Positions 39,344-50,518 of a stretch of 64,000 nucleotides of DNA are shown here, in pieces (position 1 is the stretch's first letter; each line of letters starts with the position of its first letter). Below the pieces are notes generated by a model, which did no database searches, was not told the origin of the DNA, and worked only from the letters and a program-made list of their open reading frames with translations. The stretch is taken from assembly GCA_009741485.1 (NCBI GenBank), contig CM019237.1, forward strand, positions 46,298,982-46,362,981, written 5' to 3'. Both the position numbers and the translations under genes were made by a program. This stretch comes from Malurus cyaneus samueli (lineage: Eukaryota > Chordata > Aves > Passeriformes > Maluridae).

Positions 39344-41853
39344 GAGTGGATCTGCACCACATCCATCTCTCTTCCTTTCCCCTTCTACCTCTTGGAACTG
39401 AAATGAAGCACATGTTCTGAACCTATCTCCTTTCTCAATTTGTGAGCAGAGGTGATATCCTTTAGAAACCAATCTCACATAAGGAGCATCGGGACAAGGA
39501 CAGATCTATCATCCCTCCTCACTGCAACATATATTAAATTTCAATTCGAGCAGTGTGTCTTAAGGTAAGAAAATTAGTTTGTCGTACTGAAATCCGAGAC
39601 CCCACTTCTGCACTGTAAAATCACAGAAAGAGAGTTACCTGAATGCTGAACTGATTGAGCTTTACAGGAAGAAATGTGATTATTTAGACCTAAATTTTGT
39701 CATAAAAGTTGTGGTATATTAACATAATGTACTAATCACAGAACAATTGAGTCATTTTAGTTTTTTGGTAAAAAAGGAAAAGAAAGCAGTATTTTTCTCA
39801 CATAAGAATGCATACATTGTTTGCAGAGCTGTTCCATGTGACAATTATGCAATGAGAAGTTGCAGTAAAAACTTCACCATGGGACATGTAGTTCTGAAGG
39901 AAACTTTAGAAAAGTTGTTTATATCATCAGAACTGTACCATAATAAAATAATCAGAATAGTTCAGTCTATTGTTATTAGAAACATAAACTGTGTAAACTT
40001 CATGAGGCATGCTGAAGCAGAAGGTTATCCAATATTTTGCCAATGCATTTCTGAAGTCCACATCACAAACTTTACATTATATAGGAAAATAAGGCAATTC
40101 TGTCTATGGCTCAACAGCAAATTCAGTGTAACCAGTTAGAAAGAACTTCTTATGTTTAAGCTCATCTGGTGGTTTATATAAAGAGGCAGAGAACAAAACA
40201 GAGCAACTATTAGCAACACTCAGCACCATGCAAAACAAAAATTATTCTCTGCGTAAAAACTTGACTGCCCTACATTTCGTTTAAATGAGATCAGGAATTT
40301 ACCCCAACATGGAATAGTTAATTTAAATAACATAGGTTAGAAAATCAAATGCTGCAGATATTTCTCTAGGAACAAAGGACAATAAAAAATTAGAAGAGGT
40401 AATACCTTTTCTTTCCCCGAGGGCAGAGCAGCATTCAACTTAATTAATTTTCTCCCCCTCTTCTAAAATAAAGAATTTTTCTGGCAATAGCCTCAAAAAC
40501 ACTGAGCAATGTTGCCTGCATGAAAATGCAGAGAGGTTGAGATAACTCAGACCTCTGAGTATCAGCTGCTTAATTCTTCTTTGCTATGGTTCTTTGGTCT
40601 CACATTCCATGACAAAATATACTACTTTCCTGCTAGATTAAAGAAAAGAGTACTCATTCTAACAAAGCTGACATTTTGACTGTTATATTCCAGCCCTTTT
40701 GTCCTGATAAACTTGTTTATCGTTGCCTCTTCTCCATTTTTCTATGCATGCTTCACAATATGTTGGGACTGCAGACCGCACTCTTAGAAAATACTTAGAA
40801 AAGACAATATTTGCTTTTCCCTAGGCACTGAATCAGTGTTCTGCCCAGATGAAAATCAGCATAGGATGGCAGCTAGTATGGCTATAAAACACCCCAAAAC
40901 CAAAAGAAAACCAAAACTAAGCAAAGTGTGAAGGCAAATCAATATGAAAAAAGGCAAAAAAAGTACATGTCAAGGGAAAACAGTGGAGAGACAGTGACAC
41001 GGAGCACAAGCAGGAAAATAATTGAATTGAGGCTGATGGATGGATAAACATGTAGAGAGGTTGTATGTCTGCCAGGATACATGGACAATACCAATGGACT
41101 TCACAAGGCTCTGGTTTTTAGCTGTCATTTTACAGGGAGTTGCTCCCCAAGATATATCAAGCCCATTTAGAAAAAGTCTCTGGTGGTCTAATACATCATG
41201 TATAAAGTATTATGCTTAATTTTAATGAAAACCAGTATCTTCAAAGAAAACTATCTGAAATGGGAATAAATCTCCTGCTGATCCAAAACAGCTAATCACC
41301 AAGACAGCTAATCACCAGCTTTTCCATACAGCAAACTGGCTCAGAGGAGATTCTGTCCTTCTCTTCACAAGTGATTTTGTTAATTAACTTCCTCATCCAA
41401 AAATGAAGGGAGGCAGAAAAATTTTTCTATATTTGAATGCTGTAAGCACTATGTAAAATAAGAAATTAATGTCAATACTGCAGGTGGCTGCAACAAGAGC
41501 AAATGGATGAAGGTAAAAAAGCTGTTTTCATGCAGGCTGTATTTTAATAATCTCCCAGCACTAGTGACATAAAACCTATAGATAAATTATACAGAAGCCT
41601 ACTCTTCCCAGCTTAATATCAAACAGCAACAGGCTTCTAAAAATTTGGGACATCTTTTTTAGACGTATTTCCAAACACACTATAGAAGTGCAGACTTCTG
41701 GGATTCTGCCTCTGTAGAGAGCATGAGAATCTCATCTCACGTTATCATCAACACCTGCATTGTCCTGGAGCCCCAGAACACACTTATGGCCATCATGACA
41801 TGACATGTCTCTAAACCCGGCTGGTGTCATCTGAATGCTGGCTGTATGAAAAT
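39344..41853. other. Noncoding DNA, no gene seen
   Basis: Unique AT-rich sequence. An open frame of 130 codons at 39747-40139 on the plus strand has ordinary composition but no domain I recognise and a weak start context, so I treat it as chance. A short 16-bp-period duplication of CAGCTAATCACCA lies near 41287-41318. Confidence 0.55.
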
Positions 41854-41924
41854 TGCTGCTTTTATGGTGCCAGACTGGTGCCCAAATGAGTGCTGCTTTT
41901 ATGGTGCCAGACTGGTGCCCAAGG
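41854..41924. repeat. 37-bp tandem duplication
   Basis: TGCTGCTTTTATGGTGCCAG begins at 41854 and again at 41891. The first 32 bases of each unit are identical, and the units then diverge. Both strands stay open across it, which explains the small open frames there. Confidence 0.95.
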
Positions 41925-44643
41925 GTTCCATCCCACATGGATGACTTGATAGCTCAGACCTTGACATGGAACAGCCACTACAAAGGGCTTACAGCAATAC
42001 AATTTCCAGAGAATGCATTCAGAATAATTGATTTATGAGTCTTTTTAAAATATTCATTTATGGATAGTATGGGTTTTTGAGGGATCAAGTTGTGCAAAAT
42101 TCTTGGACAGCAAGCCTCCCTTTGGACAATCAGATTGCAAATGCTGAGTCTGGAAACACCCAGGTTTACGTTTAAAGTTCCCATTTGCTGAGAATTACTC
42201 TTCTCTCAGTGCTGAATTTGGAGGCTCATTTGGAGATAGGCTTGCTGTAACTACTCCTGAGGTGATAAAGGGAAAGTGTTTTGAGGGATTGGTCTTGAGG
42301 CATTATTAGTATCTATATACAGCTCCTAGAAATACGAGGCTTTTCTGAAAACATTCTCTCAGATTTGTGTGCTAGAGTAAAATCCATGCACACGTTGAGA
42401 GCTGTTCACCACCAGCTCCTCTATTTGGGGATCTAATTACAGCCTCAGTGATACTCATCATGCTCAGGGTGTTATGAATAAAGATAATTAAAGAATAAAC
42501 ACTTGCATTGCCTGCTTCCAGTGCTGAGATCCCTTCCACTGGAATTCTCAAGAACTAACCCGTTACTCCTAATAAAACTGTTTTTCTCCTCATGTTATAC
42601 AATGAGAAGCTCTAGATTCTAAACATCTCACTTTACCAGACTGAGAACACTTAATGTTGGACAAGCCAAGCACGTCTAATGCTGCTCCAGTGTTAGCACA
42701 TTGAGTCTGGAGTAACATAATTGTGACTTTTGCCATGCAGGAGAAAGTTCTGCAGCACACAGAGAACCTCTCACTTTATTGTCCAGTGTCTCCTATGCAG
42801 AAGTTACATAAGAGCAAATTTGCACAATATGAAGGGAAAGAGCACAGTTTCTATGAAGGATCAGGCAGATCCACACAAGCACTGTGCACTTTTAGAAAAG
42901 CAGAGAATGCAATCACTGACTGAGAAAGCAGCACACGCTCAGGAGACACGGGACACACGTAACGATGCCTGAATGCTAATCCTTCCCCACAGACACTGAG
43001 AAGGCAAGTAACACACAAACACTCTGCCTAGTGCTTCCAAAAGCACTAAACTTCTCACAGATCAAACAGCACAGTGCTCACACAAAGGATTTCCAGATAT
43101 CCACAAAACGCAAAAAATAATAACTGCACTGAAGAGAGCCCACCTCTCTGAAAAAAACAGAGTTAAAGCTGCAAAACAGATAGAGGCAGGTCTGTAATAT
43201 TTGCAGCATTAGAGTTAAAAAGTCCTTGAAACCATCCTGGACAAAATTTGCAGACTGAGATCAGTATGTCCAGGAGCACCTTAAGAGTTGGCTCTACAAA
43301 TAAGGAGAAAGCCTAGAATGTGCAGTCGGCTTTTGATTATCCATGTGGGCTCATTAGTGGTCAGGAGGTATGAGAAACAGCCAAGTAAAACCACAATTGA
43401 TAGAGCATCAAAAAAATCAGTATCCAGAGCACTGCCTGGTGCTGATGACTTCATCTGTGCAGCCTGAATATCTCAGGGTTACTTTCCAGTCTGGGGCAGA
43501 GAGGGAAGTTGGAGCATGGCTAATCCACTGCCTGAATTCTTCAGCCAGTGATAGCCAATAGCTGTCTGCATAGGTTTTGTCAGAAAGGATATGAGCAGAG
43601 GGAAAACATAAAATTACTGAAGCAGTATGGACAAATGAGTGAGCTTTCTGTAAAAAACACACATTTATATTCACAACGTAAGTTTATATTTTTGAATATT
43701 TGTAGAGTAAAAAGCTTTTAAGAACTCGCTTGTACAGACAAGTGGAGTGAAGAATGCATATTGATCATACACAGGAAAAAAAAATGCAATGACTTCATCA
43801 GACCATTGGGTGATTTTGGCTGGCTAAGGAATAGAGCCTCTTTTTTTTCTTTCCCTGCAGTTGTTTTCTATGCAGTCTTCAGCCACCCTGCAAAAGAATT
43901 AACATGACACCATGCTGCGAAACAAGGAAGTACTATGCATGCATTCCCTACTAAGCATTCACAGAATTCCCAAGGAATGAACAGCACATCTACTTACATA
44001 AATTTCATGTAATTTGGGGAATTTCACTCTTCTCTATACCTCTCAAGGCTGTTATAGAGAATTGCATCTTTATTTTTCAAGCCTTTAGCCTGCAACGCGA
44101 TGTGCTGGCAAGGATTTTAGATGCACAGACCTCAGCTGCAGTATGCATATGTCAGGTTCTAAATGCAAACATCCCATTGCAAGCTCATGTGGTTTAAACA
44201 GGAAAAAATACTTCAGGATCATTCACCTCTCTTCCTTTTGCCTCAAGGTTATCGAAAAAGCACATTACCTGATGCACTTTGGCTTTTAAACTTTTATTGG
44301 AAAAGACAGATATGATCATGCACTTACATTAAAAATCAGCTTTTGCAAGGTAATTTAATTTAAACATTAGTAATTTTAAAGTGACAATTGCACTTTTAAT
44401 TAATTTTTACGTAGGAATGTAGGTTATTTTAAGGCATAGGAATATCTGAATTTACAATATATTTTAAAGAATAATACCATGCAGTTCCATAATTAACTGA
44501 GACGTCTTCAAAAAATATTTTAGGTTGTGCGTGTATTTTGCAAACCCTCTTGCTTTTTAAGTTTACAATAAGTTTATATGTAACAAACTAGTGAAAAACT
44601 CCAAGTGCGAATGCATACACACAATTACTTTCTACTTTTGTAA
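41925..44643. other. Noncoding DNA, no gene seen
   Basis: Unique sequence, becoming very AT-rich at 44280-44600, where TTAATT-type words cluster and a conserved element is conceivable. No exon or transposon stands out. Confidence 0.55.
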
Positions 44644-44690
44644 TCAAGAAAAGCCTAAGCCTACTTTTCTCAAGAAAAGCCTAAGCCTAC
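44644..44690. repeat. Direct repeat, 21-bp units at 26-bp spacing
   Basis: A 21-base unit starting TCAAGAAAAGCCTAAGCC occurs at 44644-44664 and, without mismatch, at 44670-44690, separated by TTTTC. It abuts the perfect hairpin at 44693. Confidence 0.97.
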
Positions 44691-44692
44691 TA

Positions 44693-44735
44693 CCTGAGTC
44701 CCTGCAGGCAATGTCACAGCCTGCAGGGACTCAGG
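44693..44735. repeat. Perfect 17-bp inverted repeat (hairpin)
   Basis: The left arm CCTGAGTCCCTGCAGGC (44693-44709) is exactly complementary to the right arm GCCTGCAGGGACTCAGG (44719-44735), with a 9-base loop AATGTCACA. The stem is G+C-rich in an AT-rich neighbourhood. It starts three bases after a direct duplication. A template-switch mutation or a stem-loop RNA are both possible. It does not match a miRNA I know, and a 17-bp stem is short for a miRNA precursor. Confidence 0.97.
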
Positions 44736-46668
44736 ACTGCTTCTCTGTGTGTGTTACCAGGAGCTCTGCTGATCTTCCACAGCAAAAACTTTCTTTGCTG
44801 CTGTCATTGTGTCAGCACTCACTGAGACTGGAAGAGAACAAACTCAGGCACGTTCCTTACTGATATAAAAAAGTAAAGTGACACATAGACCAGCCCTAGT
44901 GCCAAAGCCTTTCTGTAGGGGACAGTGGGGAAGACTGCTCCAGAAGTAAATGCTTTCAGACAGTTCCTTGAGCTGCACAACTGCCAAAACAGGTCTGTTC
45001 CCGACCAGAGTAGGAGGTTTGCACTGTGCCCTCACCGCATCAGTGAGAAAGGAAACAAGGCTCAGGATCAGCCGCGCCAGCGAGTACAACAGACTGCCAA
45101 AAGGCAGGATCTTAAGGGGCAGATGACTCGGAGCACTGACAGCTGGGCTGTGTGCTGGCCATTGCTGCTGCCTTTGAGGGCAATGCAGCAGGTACCTCAC
45201 TGCGCCATCAAGTCCTCTACCTGCAGATTTTTGTAAGCCTCCTCCTCCCCCCCACAGCGCCTCTTACAATTGCCCAGCCTGGGTTTGCCCTCTCCCCCAC
45301 CACACACACACCTGCTCATCAATGCACTGAGACATTGCACCCAAGTACAGAAAAGAAATGAAAGGTCCAGAAAATAACAGCAATGTTTTAAAGTTGTACT
45401 CATTTGGGAGGGAGAAGGAGGTACACAAACTGTTCAACTAATCAGCTCACATGAAGCAAAACTCTCTGAATTACAGGATAAATCAGGATCAAAAATGTTT
45501 TATTAAGTCACAATGTAAGCTACATTAGACAAAGAAAAAATTCCCAGACATCAGCATATCTCTTGTTAAACCCAGAAAGGGCAATGCAGAGACAGAATAA
45601 AAGCTTTATTCTTATCCTACTTCAGTAAGAAAAAGACATAAGAAAACATCTCCTCTTTGCTCTGCTTGAAGTCAGACCTGAGATGAGTTTGAGACAGTCT
45701 TATATCTATCCCTTCAGTGCACCTTTTAAGATGTAGCAGAGTCTTTATTACTCCTGCAGTGTGTAAGGGTGATGCATAGCCAATCCACATAATGAACCCA
45801 CAGCATCAAACACATTTAAGTTAAAAGAAATACTTTTGTAGTTCTCTCATATCAAAAGTAAAGGAATATGTCTATCTTCTGGAAACTGTGTAGGTGCACT
45901 TACTTTAAAAAAAACTAGAAAAAAAAAGCTAAGGGCACAGTTTACTGTGGTCTAAATAACAACCTTTCCTATTTATAAAATCAGAGCTGTTAAAATAGTT
46001 TAGAGAAAAATTTAAGCCAGCACAGCTTTTCAGACTTTTAAAAGCACTTCTTTTCCACTGCACAGATGCAAAAACACTTTAAAAAGGCAAAAAAGCTAAG
46101 AATTTGCAACTATAAGGAGAGGGATGAGGGTTATTAGGATGTCAATTCAGCAACTTCTTGTCCCAGACAGTCTGCACTTGTAAGATGCAAAAGGTCCAAC
46201 TTAAAAACACCTGATGACATAGGCTTGTATTGAAAATGCCGAAAGAGCCCACCTGTCCCAAATACCAGTGCAAACCACAGGTATGCCCACACTTGAACAC
46301 TGAGGAGCTTCAGAGTTTTCCAGGTGGCAAGTCAAGCAGGGGATATCTGTGCCCCCAGCCCAAGCACACACCTAGAGAAATGAGGCAGTCACCTTTATCC
46401 GGTTTTTATCCCAGTATCCCAGAACTGTATACCCTTGCTGCCACAGGCAGTCGGCAGCAACGCTCAAGCCGCCCGTTTCAAGGACAAAGAGACAGCACTC
46501 AGCTTGCAGTCAATACTTCAGAGCTCTGGGTCAGAGCAGGGAAAGTGCCAAAGAGAAAACTTGTATTTTACTTAGCCAGCACCTGCTATGAAGATGCTGA
46601 AAATTATGCCGAGATATTAAGTGAAGGTCACGAGGCTTATCTGAGACTATAGGGGGAGAAAAACAGAT
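44736..46668. other. Noncoding DNA, G+C rising, no gene identified
   Basis: The part 44850-45310 is G+C-richer with several CpG and open frames on both strands (103 and 118 codons). At 46230-46652 a 140-codon plus-strand frame lies upstream of the promoter-like segment. It has scattered Cys, Pro and Ser but no domain I can name. I leave it uncalled because the minus strand is also partly open and there is no supporting motif. Confidence 0.5.
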
Positions 46669-46701
46669 GGGGAAGGGGGAGGGAGAGAGAGAGGGAGAGA
46701 G
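46669..46701. repeat. Polypurine GA/GGGA tract
   Basis: Thirty-three uninterrupted purines consisting of GGGGAAGGGGGAGGGA followed by GA-type repeats. Such tracts can form triplex (H-DNA) structures and are often found upstream of vertebrate promoters. Here it lies about 0.4-0.5 kb upstream of GC and CCAAT boxes. Confidence 0.93.
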
Positions 46702-47435
46702 CACGAGCACTGCAGCAAAGAAGCTACGCTCAGCCAATGTATGCTGGCACTTACCATAAAAATAGAAAGATCCGAAGAGAATCAGATTAAGGATCCTTTT
46801 TTATCTCTCTTCAATAGACAGATTTCCACATGAAGCTCTGAACACAGCTGTCCAGGGAAAAAGCAAGGTAATATGACGATACGCAGAAAACACTGACACA
46901 CAGACGGTAAGTCCTTGCACAGCCTTCGAAAACCTGCGAGCAGTTTGTGCCGAAAAACCAGAGGTGGGAAGTCTGAAGACGACTCCTACATAGCACTGCA
47001 GCTAAACCAGACTGCCGGATTTCCAGTCACTCACACTGCACTGTTTTCATCCTCGTCTTCTCACCATTACTTACATCCTAGAGGTGGGCTTGGGGGCGGG
47101 GACAAGAGATTTCTCCTGCGAGTGGAAAGGATCGCAGAAAAGGCATCAGCATTGTTAATCAGTCGCCGGGAGTACCCAATGGGAGGGACTGAGGGGTGGC
47201 AGTGTGACAGATGTCCAAGGCAGGGCAGCCCGGGGTACACGGTGAGGGGCTGATGTGCCTCGGAACCCCGGCAAGGATTTCTGCACCCACAGGCTCACAC
47301 ACTGCCTGCTCCTGCTCCATATCCATGAATTCATGCACCGTGCCTGCTCCTCAGCAGCAGCGCTCGGGAAGCCACAGGCTTTCCTGGGTTGCTGTTCTGA
47401 CAGGCTGTGTGCTACATCTGTGCAGTCGCACGGAG
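46702..47435 (+). promoter_or_regulatory. Candidate promoter and first exon with donor
   Basis: Seen in order: CCAAT at 46733-46737, a GC box GGGGGCGGGGA at 47092-47101, and CCAAT at 47176-47180. I count about 23 CpG between 46880 and 47440, far denser than the rest of the window. A strong donor GGAG/GTAAGA follows (GT at 47436-47437). A weaker donor ACG/GTAAGT has its GT at 46907-46908. CpG-rich DNA with GC and CCAAT boxes followed by a donor is the usual layout of a vertebrate TATA-less promoter with a noncoding first exon. If real, transcription would run rightward and intron 1 would start at 47436. I found no second exon within the window, and a minus-strand promoter is also possible. Confidence 0.3.
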
Positions 47436-50367
47436 GTAAGAAAAGTTTGGAGGGTTGAATAGCAGTGTAATTTAACTTGCAATGTTACTATCTAGTACCC
47501 GCCCTTTCTAAAGCATACATTAATCGTTGCTTCCTCTTCAGAAGTATCTTTTTGAAGGAAAAATAAGTCTGAAGGATTTTACAGCATGGTCCATTGTTGT
47601 GAGCTGCCTTGCTAGAGCCAGTGCTGGTTCTGACATGGTATCACAGACCCCAGACTGCATCAAATCCACCGAAAACACACACCAAAGTTCCTCTCCCCAT
47701 ACCTGCCAAGATGACAACTGGAGTAATACTTTGCTGCTTTCTACCACATATTTGACACCAAAAATAGGTTTAAAAAAAAATATACAGACCTCTACTTAAT
47801 TTGCAATAAGGATATCCAGGATCTGCAGAGAAATATTTACCAATTCACACAGTAAAGTGATGCAGTGCCAAGCACTGTAACTTTCAGGGGAAGTTCCTGA
47901 TTCTAAGATACAAATGGCTGCATTTCACTATGGGGGAGAAATTTTTCTGATCCTGCCCACAATGCAGTCCCACAGTGGAGGAAACCTAAACACAGCGTGG
48001 AAAAGCAGACACTGCCAGTAGAAAAAGTTGAATGCTTACCTTTTCAAAACATTTTTAGAAAAGTCAGTCCTGAGTTTCTGCTGTTTCACGAAGTAATCAT
48101 GAATATCATCCATCTGATATTCATATTTCAGAAGATGAAAAGGCAATGCAGTGTAAGGGGGGAGCAGGGGGGAAACAGACATCAAAGCATCCCAGCCGTG
48201 GTTCCCATATTACTTGATCAGCACCAAGTACTTGTAGATCTCACCAGGGGACAACACAAGCCTAGCAGGGAGAGAGGAGGCCTAACAACAACAATAACAT
48301 TTTTTAAAATAGTAAAACAGAGCTTCTACATCCTGAACATAGACTAACAAGTTTAAGACAATTAACCTGCTCCAAAATGTTTGAAAGTGTGAATATAGTG
48401 GAAGAGCATACAAATTCCAGTAGCAGCAACAGCACAAAACCAAACTGACATCTCATGTTGTTCATAAAAATTACCTTTCTGATTGTTTTTTTTTCTCTTT
48501 TGTTTTGTTTTGGGTTTAGTTGTTTTAAGTAAATTGTTTTTCCCCTCAGATGACAGAACATTGGAAGGCCCATTACTTTCTTACATTTCATTTAGGTTTT
48601 AATTAGCTGGCTTCATACTGTCGACAGAACATGAGTGATATTTATTCCTCTTTTTTCATAAAGATAATTAGTTCAAAAAACATGAGAACTGCTCATGAAA
48701 GGGCAGGCACAGATGAAGGGAGATCAAAATAGTAAATGACAAAGGAGGGCAATTACCATTTATAAATAATGCACATAAGATATGTACAGATAAGAATGCA
48801 TGTATAGATAACCAAAATGAAAAATACAGCCAATATAGGAGTGAACACAAGAAAAGAAGGAAGCAGTAGATATAAACACATTTAAACTCTGCAGTAAGCT
48901 TTCAAAACACACTGCAGTGCTAGCAGAACGATTACTATTTGACACTTCACATGCTCAGTGAAGTGTGGCAACTTCTGTTTGATCCCAGGGCTTGTGAGCC
49001 TTCCCAAGGTGTTCAGGCACAGCTCCAGTGCCTGGTATTGAGCAGGGTGGTGAGAGCAACAAAAAGCTGGAAAGCTTCTGCCAACTTTATGATGCTTGAA
49101 AGTGACTTAGGAAAATCAGCACTTGGTAATTTTTGATTTTTCTATTTTTATTATGCATTAAATGGAAGTGCTTTCAGTTATCAGATTTTTAAACTACATC
49201 GATATATTGAGAATTGGCAAAAATCCCACCTTAGTTGTCATATTGGTAAATATAGATGTTTTCTGATCTTTTCGTCTGTCATATGGCAATTTTTCAGGAC
49301 CTTTTTTTTAGTTCAAATAGTAATTTAAACAATTCTTTTGAAGTATTTTAAAAGAAGTTATCTTTCTATTTATTCTAAAAGAATTTAATTTGTGGTTTCT
49401 AATCAGAAACTATTGAGTGAGTATTGGAATGAAGTATTTCTGGTTATGATATCAATTTTCCTCTTAAATACAGAACAGAAATATTTACTGAATATTTTTG
49501 CTTTTAACATTCTCATGGAAAATTCTGCTATTTCTACATCAGAACTCAAACAGACCAACACATTTTGAGTAAAAAAATAAATTCCTAACATACTGATATT
49601 CATGGCTATAAGAGGAACCTTCCTTATTTTCTACCAAATTAAACATGCATTAATGGTCATGGCTGTCAATAGAGCAAATATTTTTTCTATTTTATCGTTT
49701 TTATCTTACAGTTATGAAATTAGTATCTTTGCATTATTAAGATTTCATTCTTCAAAATGCCATTTCCTTGGAAAAAAATAAAATGCTTTTAAATTACATT
49801 CAGATAAATAAAAAATTGATATTAATAAAAGTTTACTTCATTTTTCATACATCTGGGCCATGAAACAGGTGTTATCAATATCAATTCAAGAAGAAATTTT
49901 ATCAATCTCTTTTTCTAGAAAAGTGGGTGGTCCACAAGCTGCTGCATCATTTAAAACTGGGTGAGGGAGGTTGTGAACAACACATGCAGACAGAAAGGAA
50001 GCCAAAAAACATGATGGACTTCAAGAGAAAAGATGTTACTTAAGCAAAATCAAAATGACCACCAATAAAAAAAAATCAATACAGCCGTTTCTGAAGTACT
50101 TAAAACATCAAGGTAGAGGAAACGAGAATAAGCAAACATCTAGAGAAACTTCCATTTCTGCAACGTAAGTTTGAATCTAATGCAGGTGGGAAGCAGTACA
50201 GAACTGACCAGACTGTGTGCTGCTCACTAAGACATCTTTAATTCCAAGAAGAGAGTCTTTAACACTTTTGCTGTAACTATTAAAAAAAACCAAAAAACTA
50301 AAAAGCAAACAACAAATGAGCTTTTCAATGATAAAGCCAAACCCCCTGGCAGAAAAGCTCTTCACAG
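47436..50367. other. Noncoding AT-rich DNA, no gene seen
   Basis: After 47500 the composition falls back to AT-rich. T-rich sequence lies near 48486-48540. A/T-rich unique DNA at 49140-50100 has no visible features. If the segment before 47436 is a first exon, this is the beginning of its intron. Confidence 0.55.
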
Positions 50368-50405
<38 letters not shown>

Positions 50406-50518
50406 AAACAAAAAAAACCACCCAACAACAACAAAAAAAAACCCACAAAAACAACAACAACAACAACAACAACAAAAAAAACCCAAAAAAAACAAAAAAA
50501 CAAAACAAACTAAAAACC
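50368..50518. repeat. Poly-A and (AAC)n low-complexity tract
   Basis: Thirty-seven A bases (50368-50404) continue into A/C-rich sequence with about seven or eight AAC units near 50447-50473, then further A runs to 50518. Open frames of pure K/N/T or F/V on the two strands are composition artefacts. No retroposed body precedes the A run that I can recognise. Confidence 0.95.

Noticed and set aside
38929..39420. Long K/N/T and F/W-rich frames on both strands
   Set aside because: Composition artefacts of the A/C-rich tract.
46230..46652. 140-codon plus-strand open frame upstream of the promoter-like segment
   Set aside because: I know no similar protein and see no motif or conserved-looking pattern. 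It stays a chance frame unless transcripts show otherwise.
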